DNA of 64,000 nt, taken from the NCBI GenBank assembly GCA_021018995.1, contig CM037590.1:105773097-105837096 (forward strand), written 5' to 3'. Position 1 is the first letter of the stretch. Each line of letters opens with the position of its first letter. Origin of the DNA: Chloranthus sessilifolius (Eukaryota > Streptophyta > Magnoliopsida > Chloranthales > Chloranthaceae). Position numbers and translations under genes: made by a program. Below the pieces are notes generated by a model. The model did no database searches. It had not been told where the DNA came from and was given only the letters and a program-made list of their open reading frames with translations. This document shows, piece after piece, positions 34,523 through 46,568 of this stretch.

Positions 34523-35285
34523 CTCCTCGAGCGAGAATCCCTTTTGCCCCATTTCATAGCCTCATGAGCCATTCAGATTGAAAAGGGACTGTCACTCGCT
34601 GTCGTCCCATCGCTAAATTGTAGCCATGCCCTCATGACCCATCGCGAAAAGCCAAAAGTAAATCTCCCAAAAATGCAAATACGTAAAAAAAAAAAAAACT
34701 AAGTCAATTACAAAGCAACTACAACATAATCTCATCAGAACCCAAGATCTCTCAAGGAAAGAAACTAGACACACTTGTCACACGAACACCCTACCCAGCG
34801 TAACGCTTAGCTCATTTCCCAACGCGGACACCACTACCCAAAAAAAAATAATTCACAACACCGGTCACACTAAAAGAAGAAAGGGAGAAAGCACGAGCAC
34901 TCCCCATTGCCGAAATAAAGAGCCCCCTCCCGAAGTGCCCGCCACAAACCTACTAGACGCCACTGCAACAGATAGGCAAGAAGATGTGGGACTACTCTCA
35001 TGTCCCATCGCATTTTACTACTGCCAAGCTATAGCACGAACATCCCAGCAATACCTCTTAAGTCCCATCATGGTACCACTACAATCACCAAGGCCCCATC
35101 GCGACATCACGCCGACAACCGCCAACCACCGCTTAAGCAACAAGTAGGAGAAAAAAAATGGTACCCTACTACGACATTGCACCCAGAACATTGCAATGAT
35201 TGCCACCAAGTCCCATCGCGACGCTACAATACTGCCAAAGTTCCACCGCTACAATACTTCCAAGGTCTCACTGCACAATTCAGGT
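34523..35285. repeat. Unclassified stretch with a degenerate CCCATCGCGAC array
   Basis: No credible ORF. Six to eight copies of a degenerate word around GTCCCATCGCGAC occur (for example near 34605, 34636, 35000, 35064, 35094 and 35210), several followed about 20 bp later by ACTGCCAAG. It resembles the motif arrays of the LTRs in this window and may be the U3 part of another, unidentified LTR. CCCATCGCGATCG also appears in the leader of element C near 61367. Confidence 0.45.
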
Positions 35286-36420
35286 TAGTATTACCCCCAA
35301 GTAAGTATTACCCCTTTTTGAACTACTTGATATTTCTTCTAAATTATAATTATATATGATTAAGTTAAAATATTTTCAAAATCCGTCTCTCTCAACTCGC
35401 GAATTACTGTAGTCCTCCCATAAAAGATAATCATTAGTATTCGACGAGAAGGTTAGATGGAGTATCCGACATGCCAAGTGTCGTCTTGACAACCATATGA
35501 ACGGTCAGGTCCACAAATCCCGTACCAGTGGATCTGCTTAGCGACATCTCAGAAGTCATATTTTTCACTGTTTTACCATCGAATTAATCTTAAGTTAAAA
35601 TCTCCAAAATTTCAAAATCCCTTACTCATTCTAAAATCTTTTATTTCAAAAATCTTTCTTCTCTTACTTGCAAAGCAAAAGAAAAAAAAAGAAAAAAAAG
35701 AAAAAGAATAAAATGAACAAAATACATAGACCCGACTCACCTTTCTTTAAATATCACAACCCACTACACTTAGCCTTGACCTTTAAATCCCAAAGCCCTC
35801 TGAACTCGCAATCAAGTGCATACACCACTGCATAGGATCACTTGTTCAGATGCAAAAAAAAAGACTCCAGATGAATCGAGCGCATATACCGGTGCACAAA
35901 ATTCGACTGAGCACACTTCACAAAATTTACCTCAATTACCAGCCTAAATTAGCCATTCCCCTGGGAAGCCAAACAATGAGTATACTCAATTTAAGAACTT
36001 ATAAATGCCTATTGGAAACGGAACGCCTGACGCGCATTGGTGTGAGCAATGACACGCCCGATCTGACATGACTTGCAAAAGCTTTCGACACAACATATTA
36101 TTTCATCTCTTTATTATCGGTCCCTAGACCTTGTTTTGGACATTTGATTGACGCCCTGGTACCAAGATTACATAAAATCCCTCTGTTAGCTCGCGCCATG
36201 CGACGGGATGCGCCATGCACCCACAGACCCGGAATATATCCTTCGACAGCTATCATTTGCCCTTTAAATGCTCTATTTTAGCTTGTGCTGATAGATTTGA
36301 AAGCCAAACTTGCCATGTCAGCATCACCAATTCACATTTGTGAATTCTCAAGAAATGGGAAGGCACCTTGAATGAGGGTTGTCTACTTTTTCGATGCGTT
36401 CTTACTTCGCAAGAGCACGT
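35286..36420. other. Unclassified AT-rich intergenic or decayed element sequence
   Basis: No convincing ORF, RNA or recognised element part. It contains an A-rich run (about 35690-35712). The last bases before 36435 are purine-rich (AAGAGGGG), which is how internal DNA ends before a 3' LTR in Tat-type elements, so this may be decayed retrotransposon DNA. Confidence 0.4.
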
Positions 36421-36422
36421 CG

Positions 36423-36430
36423 AAGAGGGG
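36423..36430 (+). promoter_or_regulatory. Polypurine-like tract before LTR E
   Basis: AAGAGGGG followed by CATC and the LTR start TGTAGACACTCCC. It suggests that this LTR once served as the 3' LTR of an element lying to its left. Confidence 0.5.
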
Positions 36431-36434
36431 CATC

Positions 36435-38708
36435 TGTAGACACTCCCATTTCACCCTCTTGGAGTACATGAATTCGTTTGGTCAGCCCTTGACCTTTTTA
36501 ACCCTCGACATGGGACCATGCAACTGTACATGGCTGAACACAAGCTAAAACAATAACTTTGTGGCTTAGATCCCAATGTAGGGAGGCTATATACTAAGCA
36601 ATAGTATATAGTCGGAATGCTGACTGAAACAATAGTCCTGCATTCCATTCTTGAGACCATACCCGAACAACCCTAAATTAAGTGCCTGAAAACCTGCGCG
36701 TAATTCGATCATGCACAGAACCACAATCATGCAATCAGTCCCCTTTCAGACCACACTTTCTTTCATAGACCGTTTCAAGACTCAATTACGCGCTTGGAAA
36801 TAGACGCGCGATCGGATTGAGTGATACAGCACCAGCGCACAATTGGCCTACGCCCGACCTAGTCTCCTACGCTTGACCCCTACGTTTCCTCGATTAAGTG
36901 CTTCAGGTAACACGCTTAATTGGATTACGCACATCCCATCATGTGCGCAATTAGTCCTGATTTCGTTAGGACTAGGAAACCCGCTGAGTAATTCAGCCGG
37001 TCGCTCACTAAGTTGGTGACTGACTCAAAGCGATTAAGCGCCAGAAAACTAGCGCGCAATTCAATTAAACGTCTAAAAACAGGCACGTAATTGAATGAAA
37101 ACCTATAAAAGCTTTTTTTCTCGAAGAGAGAGGAGAGGCTGGCAATTTTGAGAGAGAGAACGGAATTTTTTGGGACTTCGAAACCAGAGAACTCCGAGGA
37201 CAAGCCCATAGAGCAAATTAGTCATGATGTCGAGATTCAAACCCCCGAATCTTCGATGATTCCTCTCCACGGCCCCGACCCTAGGTACGAATTTTATTTT
37301 ATTTTAGACTTAGGATTTTTCCTCAGTTTAATTAATCAATTCTATTTCTAATTTTTTGACCGTAGCACCCTCTTCGGATAGAAATTCTCTATATCTGATT
37401 CTAGTTCTCTGTTTTTAGAACCGGTCTTAATCTAGCGGTTCGATATACCGACCTTATGCTCTGATTCTACTCTAAAATCTTAATTTACTGTCCTATCATT
37501 AATTTATGGTTATGACTCTCAGAGTTCAGAACCAGTCCTTAATCATATGGCCTGATTTTTATGATTTCGGACCCGAATTCAGTCCTAAAATTTTAATCTA
37601 TAATTTAATTCTATATTTTCATACTGTCAAAAGTCCAAAAAAATATAAATTTCAGTTTATAACTTTAGTTTCTCAATCTAATTTCTTATTATAATTTCAA
37701 ATTCAATTATAAAAATCTCCCTTTTATTATTTAACTATCGACCTATCTTTCATCTCAGCCATCCGATTTGCCCACGAGAGCTTACGGAGGATACTCGGAA
37801 ATAAGTCCAATCCTCCTTAGCCTAGCAGGCCCAACCCCTCCCCCCCCCCCTTTTTTTGGATTGTTTAGGGTTAACTAGTTAGTTATAGTTAGTTTTTCTA
37901 TTTCAATATAATTGGCTAATTGCATCAAATAGGCCTTCATATCATTATTTGCTTTGATTCAATTTAGTCTTCTAGTTCAGTCAATTTATTATCTCAACCA
38001 GAATTTAAGAAAGTTAATTCGTTTGTTATTAGTTAGATTTTTACCATAATTGATCCGTACATTATGATTCTAAAAAAAAAAAGAGTTAATTTTGTTGCCT
38101 CGATCATTTATTCCTATTTCAGTAAATTGATTTATTACTTCAATCAGAGTTGCAGTAAAAAAATTAGTCTATGTTTTCTTCAAATTAGAATGCTAGTAAG
38201 ATTATCTTAAGTGCTTTAGTTATGATTGCCATACAATTGATACATTTGCTTATCTAGAATTGCAATAAAATTAGCGTACCTGCTTTATCCAGAATTGTGA
38301 TATAATTGGACTCTTTTATTTAATTGGAATATTATTGAAATTGATACACATGCATTCCTAGTACGAGTAGGAGACTGAAACTGATTGGACTCTTAGTAGT
38401 ACCAGGACTTTGATATTAATTGGACTCCTAATGATACCGAGAAACTGGAAATAATTGGACTCCTGATAGCATCAGGACACTAAAATAACCCATCATAATA
38501 AGCTCACCTAATCATAATTAACAACAAAAAAAGAGAATCTAAACCGACCATAACTGCAATAAGGGAAACTAAAAAGAAAGTTGAAACTATCTAATTAAAA
38601 GAGGACATTGCTGCTGACGTTCGCAAGTGGACGATTCAGTATAGAAGTAACCCACACCCGCTTAAATGCATGATCATTGATGTGTTGCAGCATCAATAAA
38701 TATCTGCA
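36435..38708 (+). repeat. LTR of fragment E
   Basis: 2274 bp. U3 contains repeated GCGC-plus-AATT words (about 36690-37100) and TATAAAAG follows. The later part is AT-rich with degenerate repeats of the ATTGGACTCCTAAT type (about 38360-38470). Confidence 0.82.
36690..37100 (+). repeat. GCGC/AATT motif array in U3 of LTR E
   Basis: Words such as GCGCGTAATTCGAT, ACGCGCGATCGGATT, GTGCGCAATTAG and GCGCGCAATTCAATT recur about every 30-60 bp and end just before the TATA box. The C LTR has the same words at about 63095-63490. Confidence 0.65.
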
Positions 38709-38895
38709 GTTGACAATCGCAAATCAACTAGAAATCATCCTAGGAAATTCCTCCTATTGTTATTTATCCCCACCTTATCACATACATCGCATCGCTAGAG
38801 TCCAACATGACAGAATTGGTAGCCACTTATTCAACTGGAACCGAGAGGAACCCAAAAAAAGCGCACACCAACACGGGGGTATGCCCCCGATGACA

Positions 38896-40430
38896 GATAT
38901 AAAAAAAGGAATTTATATATATATATATATATATAGATTTTTAGTTTAGATGTTCCTGATTGGCTCCTTTACTTTTAGTTACCTCTTGCGTCTGCCGTTT
39001 GCTTTTAGAGTCGTCAGTCGTCATCGGGACTTGGATACTTCCTGAACTGGCCTAGTGGTGGTTGAAGGTTGCTTTATATTGGCACATATAAAGGCATGGC
39101 TATCAATAATTTTTATTCTCCTCCTTGCTAGTTGTCAAGGGGGGCGAGTGTCTCAGACCGGGGCCTGATAGTAAAAGATGGATATATGCCTCTTTTTTTT
39201 TTCTCTTTTTTTGGAAATAAAAATAATGCAACAAGGGAAAAAAATAACTAAAATAAATAACAAATGAAAATGCCCTAGTGTAGGAGTGTGGTAGGATCGA
39301 CAGTATAGTATCTTCGGTAGCATTCTTCGGATGGGGGCTTCGTTATTCCGCATCTTCTTTGTGGACAAGTCGGTGCGTCTCAGGTGATTCTCCTTCTGAC
39401 AAAAAAATGTCCCAGTGTCTAGATGCAATGGAGCTTTTTTGGGTTTTAGATGAGCACTTTGGGTCTATAAGAAGTCATGGGTATTTGGTGAGTTAGTTTT
39501 GGAGAAAAGTTCCTCAGTACTGTCATCAAATCGAGGGAGGTTATTTTGATTATGCCAGTTGTATACCAGGGTCTGCCTTTAGGTGGTGGTCATCCTATCC
39601 CGTGGTTATCAGGGAGAAGTATGGTGGGTATAGAAATTGATTACACCAGTCATCATTCATCAATTTTCAGTTTCATTCGTAGGAGTATCCTGAAGGGTTT
39701 CCGATTTATCGTCTGAAATACAAATAAAGGAGGGGGGTAAGGCTCAGTGATGTGGGGAATAGTTTTTATCTAACACTTTGTAAAAGAGATGAGTAACAAT
39801 ATTTTTCTCAGAGGGATACATGGTGTCATGATTGAGCTCTTCATCATATTTCGGTACCATCAAAATCTCATATTCTATGGTTAGCAGGAGTTTGTCCTCC
39901 TCTCGCTACCTTACGACGATATCTAATAGTATGGAGACACCAGGGATGCCCTCGCAGCTTGCTTATACATTTCTAATAAAGTTACCAGAGATGTCCTCAA
40001 GACCTGCTTATGCTTCCCTGAGCTCATTGACTTGTTCATTCCTCGTAATGCTCTCACTCAAATTTTTTGAATATATATATATATATTTGAAAGCATCCTA
40101 CTAGCGCAAGAATAATGAGTTTTGATTGAACCTACCATCTTCATTTTTTTTACTCTAACGTATCCTTCAATAGTGGGGGAAGGGAGATGAGGATCGGGAA
40201 GTACTTATGCTTTTGAAAGAGATTAGGTATGTCACTAGTCCTTTGATCAAATTACCTGAATAAGAAAGTGGGTGATAAACTGGAGGTCTTAAAGATATTA
40301 TGAGAATTGATGACGTACGACCAATGAATGGGTCGTGACAACTACGAGGATATGACGATCACAGGACTAAGGGTAGTATTTTCTAAGATACATGGCGTTT
40401 CAAGGGCTAGGGAGTTCTTCCCTATCTTGG
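38896..40430 (-). other. Post-integrase noncoding part of element C
   Basis: About 1.5 kb without a credible ORF. It contains AT dinucleotide runs (about 38914-38934 and 40072-40087) and a G-rich patch near 39139. No LTR start in the C orientation is visible. Confidence 0.5.
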
Positions 40431-41400
40431 TTCGCTAGTTTGTATGCATTCCTAGGGTATGCGGTTGTTATAACATAAGGGCCTTCCCAATTTGGTTTCA
40501 GTTTTCCTTTCAGATGGGCATGCTTAGAAGGCATAATTTTCTTTAAGACTAATTCTCTAATATTAAATATTCATTCAAGGGCTTTCTTATCATAAGCCAT
40601 GGTCACTCTCCTCTAATATACCTGAGCGTGATCCGCGGCCCTCAGACGTGTCTCATCAAGTTGCTCTAGCTGCGTGAGTAGGGTAATTCTCCTCTCGTCT
40701 AAGGATAACTCATCATCGAGTTGAATCCATAAGGATGGTACTTATATCTCATATGGTAGGACTGCCTCTATCTTGTAGGTAAGAAGGTAGGGAGTTTGGC
40801 CAGTGGCTGTATGAATAGATGTCCTATAGGCCCAGAGTGCTTCTGGTAGTTGTTCGGGCTAGTCGTCTCCATTGCTCGTCTCTACTATGCATTTCAGAAT
40901 TCGAATCAACATTTTATTTGTAGCTTCTGCTTGTCCATTTCCTTAAGGATAGAATGGTAATAAGTGGCGTAGATTGATGCCAAACTTCTTGCATAACTTC
41001 TTCATCTTTTCTGCGATGAACTGTGGTCCATTATCGGTGACAAACATCTTAGGTACTCTAATCATGGTGATGATATTCTGACTGATAAACCTCATGAGTG
41101 TTGAAGCAGTGATTCTGACATAGGATTCAACTTCTGTCCATTTGGTGTAGTATTCGGTTGCCGTAAGTATGAACACATGCTTGTGAGTGTTCCCAACTGT
41201 GTCTGTGAAAGGTCCGATGACATCGAAGGCTCACATCAAAAACGGCCATGGCGAGGTCATAGTGTTCAATGCAACTGATAGAGCTTTGATTAGTGTGACA
41301 TGTTTTGGCATTGTTTACAGAATTAGACATAGAGGCGGCAATCTCTTATCATGGTTGACCAGAAGTAGCCCTGTCATGTGATTTGATCAGCGAGTCTCTA
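40431..41400 (-). pseudogene. Integrase region of element C
   Basis: The minus-strand trace shows the integrase core TEYYTKWTEVESY, MFVTDNGPQFIAEKM and LPFYP, then a C-terminal module (KPNWEGPYVI) near 40480. The motifs are of the Tat type. It would insert the element cDNA. The region is clearly decayed. Confidence 0.8.
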
Positions 41401-41613
41401 TCTATTAGCGTGGGCACTGCAGGCACTGGTGTGTGCTTCTCGGATGATATATTATCTTTCAACAGTTGTGACGCATCGTAGTAATACTCCTTTTGTAAAG
41501 GCTTCTTTGTATAATATTTTATCGAGTATGCAGAATCGGGCGCATCGGTTCCTTATAATCTTTCGTTCAATCTTCGTAGCATATAGAGGGACGTGTTGAT
41601 GTTTCAGGAAGTT

Positions 41614-42225
41614 TCAGATGTCAAAATACCATGGCTGTTCGTCGTCGGTTGGTGATTTTTTAAATCTAAACATAGCAATTTCAGTTCCTGACTTGACATG
41701 ATTTTTCGGAGTGATTACTTCATTTGGTCTTGTGTTCATAGAGAGGATCGGTAGTTCTCTTTTGACTGTACCTGCTACCTCATGGGTAGGTACTGCCAAC
41801 TTTTCGATGAAGAAGGTCCTGGTACTTTGTCCGATGGGTATTTGGATGGCCGAGGCTAACGTGGCAAGAAAATCTGCGAGCTCGTTTTCTAATCTATGGG
41901 TGTGCATAAAAGATATTCTTTCAAATTTTTTTACCAAATATTAGGCGATTTCCAGATATGTCATTCGTCTCCTTTCCTTGGTTTTTTATTCTCCTATAAC
42001 TTGCGAGATTACGAGCTTAGAATCACCGATGGTTTTCAACTATTTAATGCCTAATTGTAGTGCCGCTAGTAGTCCAGCTATGAAAGCTTCATATTTCGTA
42101 ATATTATTAGTGATAGGGAAGTATAATTGAAAAGCCTTAGGTACGACAACTCTTTTCGGGGTTAGAAGGCTATCCCGATATATTTTCCTTTGTGATTTAG
42201 AGCACTGTCGAAATAATGGGTCCAT
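41614..42225 (-). pseudogene. Second (archaeal-type) RNase H region of element C
   Basis: The minus-strand traces include NNITKYEAFIAGLLAALQLG and HTHRLENELADFLATLAS, which match the additional RNase H found between RNase H and integrase in Tat elements. This domain may have replaced the native RNase H function. It places C in the Tat clade. It is broken. Confidence 0.8.
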
Positions 42226-43873
42226 AACGTCTTATCGGGCTCTTTGTTATGAATTGTGAGTAGGCCGTCATCGGGAAAATCTGCATGTATGGGCTCATTG
42301 CTCGAGAGTGGGAGATTTGCGAGGTAATCGGCAATTGCTTATCCTTTGATCGACTTCTACGTGACATAAGTAATATCAAATTCTTGCAATAGCATATGCC
42401 AATGAGCGTTCTTTCCTGATGTTGCGGGCTTTTCGAATACGTGCTTCAGAGGGTCTATTCGGCCTAGTACTAGTATCTTATACGCTCCGAAGTAGTGTCG
42501 CAATTTGGTTGAGGCCCACACCAGTGTGAGGCAGGTCTTCTCCTTTGAAGTGTATTTTCGTTCGTACTTGACCATTGTCCTACTAAGGTAGTAGATAGCC
42601 TTCTCTCTCTTGCCGTCTTCTTCATATTGTCCCAGAATTACCCCATTGCTTTGTCGTTCACTGAGAGGTAGAGGATTAGAGGTCTTTCGAGTACTGGTGG
42701 TGACAATATTGGTGGGTTAAGGAGGTACTTCTTGATATTGTCAAAGGCTTGCTGACACTGGTCATCCCATTTGTACTTAGTTCCTCCTTTAAGTAGTCTG
42801 TAGAAAGGATCACATCTATCTGAATGTTGGGAGATAAATCTCCTGATGAATTACAATCTTCCTATTAGGCCTCATAATTCTTTGATATTACTGGGAGGTG
42901 GCATCTCAAGAATGGCTCTGACTTTTACAGGGTCGACTTCGATCCCTTGCTTGCTAACTATGAAACCGAGTAATTTTTCGGAGGTGACTCCAAAGACACA
43001 TTTCGTTGGGTTCATTTTTAGCTGATACTTCTTAGCTCTTTGTAGCACCAATCGGAGTGCTTCGACATATCCTTCCCGTGTTTGGGACTTCACTAACATG
43101 TCATCGACATAGACTTTTACACATTTATGCATCATGTCATGAAAAATAGCCATCATGGCATGTTCATTTGTGGCTTCTGCATTTTTGAGCCCAAAAGGTA
43201 TGATGGCGTAGCAGTAAGTTCCCCATAGTGTGGTGAAAGAAGTCTTCTCTTGGTCAGACTCTGCTAATTTGATTTGATTATACCCAAAGAAACCGTCCAT
43301 AAAGGATAGCATCTTGTGTCCGACGGTGTTGTCGACTACGGTGTCAATGTGCGAAAGTGGGAAGTCGTCTTTTGGGCATGCCTGGTTGAGGTTTCGAAAG
43401 ACAATGCAAACCCAAACTCTGTCATCATTCTTAGCAACAGGTACTATGTTGGCGACCCATTTGGGGTAGAGGACAACTCAGATGAATTTGGCTTTGTGTA
43501 ACTTGTCAACTTCCTCTTTAACTTGAAGGGCTATTTGTGGGTGCATCCTTCAGAGCTTCTTCTTAACAGGCTTTGCACCGGGTTTAAAGACAAGGCGATG
43601 TTCTACTAAACTTGGATCTAGACCAGGCATATCTTCATAGGACCATGCAAAGGAGTCGAGGTATTCTTGCAAGATTTGTACGATTTGTTGACGTTCCTTG
43701 GAGTTGAGCGTTGTGCTAATTAGTAGCTTCTTAGGTTTCTCTTCAATGTCAAAGTTGATTTCTTCTGTAGGTTCTGCGATAGCTTGGGTTTGCTCGTCAA
43801 AATACTTGATAACCCGTCGAAAGTCTGACGCCTCCTTGATGACTGGTGTTTCTTCGTTCTCCTCGATAAGCTC
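42197..43873 (-). pseudogene. Reverse transcriptase and RNase H region of element C
   Basis: RT traces on the minus strand include LSFMDGFFGYNQIKLA, the catalytic VYVDDMLVKSQ and LLGFIVSKQGIEVDP. The region before RT has FAWSYEDMPGLDPSLVEHRL, common in Tat elements. The RNase H trace has YTSKEKTCLTLVWA and LLQEFDITYV. D interrupts the element at 43873/43879, upstream of RT. The region is decayed with several breaks. Confidence 0.87.
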
Positions 43874-43878
43874 ATATA
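43874..43878. other. Target-site duplication of element D (left copy, TATAC)
   Basis: TATAC precedes the D 5' LTR and is repeated at 56818-56822 after the D 3' LTR. Confidence 0.85.
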
Positions 43879-46466
43879 CTATAATATCCCAAAAAATTTT
43901 GTTAAACAGTGACCTCAGGATCCGTGCCCAACTGGTCATAAGTTTGACCAAGTTTGACCAAGTAGGAGTTCACTAGTTGACTCGAGAAGTGATGAACAGA
44001 TATGATGTGAATATGAGGTAAGTAGGTGGAGTGTAGCGTAAATCTAGAGCCACATACACTTATCGAGGTGTATGTGCGTAACACCAAGACAAGAGGGATA
44101 TAAGGGTTTAATAACCCTATTTCTCTTTTGTTTGAACTATTGAAGAGAGAGTTAAGAGGAGAGAGAGAGAAGTAAAGAGGAGTTATTGAGGAAGAGGTGA
44201 ATGCAAATCAAAGGGTAGATAAGAGCATTCATTGACGGATTCAAAGCAATTGGGATCGTGAAGCAAGTGATGGAACCCTAGCCATCAAACCCAACAAATC
44301 TATCCCTTGAAGGGATTCTTGAGGTAAGTTTTAAATTGAAGTTAATACATAGATGTAGGATGATTAAATTCTGTTAAATATGCTTAGAAGTATAGATTAA
44401 AGGCATAGGAAAGAAAGGATAGAGATTTGGAAGATCAGCCCGAAAGGGGGCTGAATCTGGCCAAATCGATTAATCGAAATTGGATTTCGATTAATCGATT
44501 TTGGCCCAGAAGTTGAATAGTCATGGAAGCCCGATTTCAATTCATGGAAATGAATTTCGATTAATCGATTTGGATTTCGATTAGTCGATTTGGAAATTGA
44601 CTAATCGACTGAGAAGCTCTAGCCACTGGAAAAAAGTAACCTGGGGAAATCGACTAATCGAATTGGAATTTTGATTAATCGATTTTGGATTTTGATTAAT
44701 CGATTTGGGATTGATTAATCGATTTTGTGATTTTGATCACTCGATTTGAGAATCGACTCCATTAGGTTAGAGACTTCGATTAATCGATTTGGGATCGATT
44801 AATCGAATTTGAATTTCGATTAATCGATTTTGAGAATCGATTAATCGATTTGGGTTTCGATTAATCGATCTTGGGAATCGATTAATCGAATTACATTTTG
44901 ATTAATTGATTTTTGGAATCGATTAATCGACTTTGATAGTTTTGTTTAAACTTTATAGTTGACTTTGAGATTCAGGGAGGGTCTTGAACCTTCTTTGTTA
45001 CATCTTTAGTGATGAGTTACATGTGTTATGTTGTACCATAAGTGGTACGTACGATCATGAGCACAAGGAGCCGTGTGGGACCTTGATGCTGAGAAATTCA
45101 AAGACTTGAGGTAGGGAACACCTTGAACATGTAGTTTAATTTCAAGAGCATGTACGTAGTGATATAATTATCAAATTAAAGTTGTTTTTAAATTGTGAAA
45201 AGCTTTGTGAAAATGGGTGCGTGTGTGACACCAAAAATGTGATAAAGGCATCTGTGTGATGCAAGTAACTAAGAACAAGTAATCTAATGAGATTGAGACA
45301 TCCCTAGGGGATGAGAAAGTAATAAAGGCATCAGGTGTGATGCGGGTATGTAAACATCCCAGGGATGTATACATAGGATTGAATAATTACTGTTGAGGCC
45401 TAACTGATATAAGATAGCACACTTACACGGTAAACAACTATATGTAAAGCACATGTTATTTTTGTTATTTGAGGTTTGGAGGATACCCCACCGAAGTGGC
45501 GGGATACCCACGATTGACGCGACAAGATATCCGTGACCGGTACGGCGGTGAATCCGTACACCAGTACGGAGGTTTATCCGTAACCGTAAGTACATCCTAG
45601 GGATGTTATGTGATATTTAACCCCGCTGCCTATTGAGAAAGGAGCTTGGGTCGTATTCCCAGGGAATATAGTTTTACAACTGTCTAATTAGATGACGATG
45701 AAGGGTATCTCATCGAGGCTCGATGCTATATTGCTCGGGGATTACTTAAGTTGAAGATTTAAGTTTTGCTTTAGGCCTGTTCAGCGTCATTCATGATAAA
45801 TTAATAGTAAAGTGAGACATGTAAAGTACCAGTAAAATTGAATGCAACTTCCAGTTTTTAAATTGTTTTTCAAGCACTTGCATAGATACATCATGCATAG
45901 AATATCATGGAATATATGTGAGTCTTAATTTATATGTTCACTGTGTTTATTCCCTATTGAGCTAGGATGTAGCTCACCCTTTAGACTATACGTCACAGGT
46001 CCTTTGATAGCAGCAGTTGAGGCTTCGGGGGGCATAGATCCAGGTGATTCGGATTATGCGCCGGGAGACGAGTTGGAGCCTCCACCCGAGGACTTCTTCT
46101 AGGTGACTCTGCTGCGTACTTTGACGGAGAGTAGTTTTGAGAGATTAGTGCGGCTTGGTATGTCAAGCCTTTATTTTTGTTAAAATAATGTAATTATACT
46201 GGATTATTTTTTGGCGAACCATCTGGGGTGATCTGATTATCACCGATGGTTCGGGTCGGTTCTCTGTTCATGCAGTGGCATGAAAGTAGAACTGTCTTTT
46301 GCGTATGCCAGTTGGACATATTAACGTTTTTCGCTTTAATGAAATTATTTGCTTTATTTATTAAATTGTGCTTGTTATACCAATGTTTCGTGCTAAGTTT
46401 TGGGGCACGGTCTGGAGGATCGTGCTGAGGCACGGGTTTCGGGGTACCGAAATTCGGGCTGTCACA
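43879..46466 (+). repeat. 5' LTR of element D
   Basis: 2588 bp, ending GGGCTGTCACA before the primer site. It holds a long array of TCGATTAATCGA-type words (about 44460-44940). It is about 160 bp longer than the 3' copy, mostly because the array is longer. Confidence 0.93.
44460..44940 (+). repeat. TCGATTAATCGA motif array in 5' LTR of element D
   Basis: Nearly twenty copies of ATCGATTAATCGAT and close variants (ACTAATCGA, GATTAGTCGA) spaced about 15-30 bp apart by TTTGGA-type linkers. The 12-bp core is a perfect palindrome. The same array occurs at 51725-52340 and 54975-55290. Confidence 0.9.
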
Positions 46467-46468
46467 GT

Positions 46469-46480
46469 TGGTATCAAAGC
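46469..46480 (+). promoter_or_regulatory. Primer-binding site of element D (tRNA-iMet type)
   Basis: TGGTATCAAAGC begins 2 bases after the LTR end and differs at one base from the usual TGGTATCAGAGC complementary to initiator tRNA-Met. Confidence 0.85.
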
Positions 46481-46568
46481 CTTTTCTTTTAGAAACTTTG
46501 ATAATCATTCTTTTGTCAGAGCATAGGGACTTTTACTAATGAAAACTTTGTTTTCATGTGCAGACCGT

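Larger units (their letters stand above)
36435..38895 (+). mobile_element. Fragment E: Tat-type LTR plus start of leader (plus orientation)
   Basis: The LTR (36435-38708, TGTAGACAC to ATCTGCA) and about 190 bp of following leader match, in inverted orientation, the 5' LTR and leader of element C (61537-63955 and about 61340-61536). Shared words include ACGATTCAGTA, AACCCACACCCG and AACCGAGAGGAACCC, the last changed in C. A TATA box (CCTATAAAAG) lies at about 37102-37111. Homology stops near 38895, just before an AT dinucleotide run. Divergence from C is high, so it is old. Confidence 0.8.

Noticed and set aside
34935-35359. ORFs of 70 and 119 codons in the stretch right of element A
   Set aside because: No domain, overlapping frames, His/Thr/Pro composition driven by the repeated CCCATCGC words.
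38914-38934. AT dinucleotide run as a replication origin or matrix attachment site
   Set aside because: Simple repeat at the edge of homology between E and C; nothing else supports a function.
44460-44940. CRISPR-like array of regularly spaced short repeats
   Set aside because: The units are 12-14 bp with short similar linkers, lie inside a plant retrotransposon LTR and recur in its other LTR; no cas genes and the wrong kind of genome.
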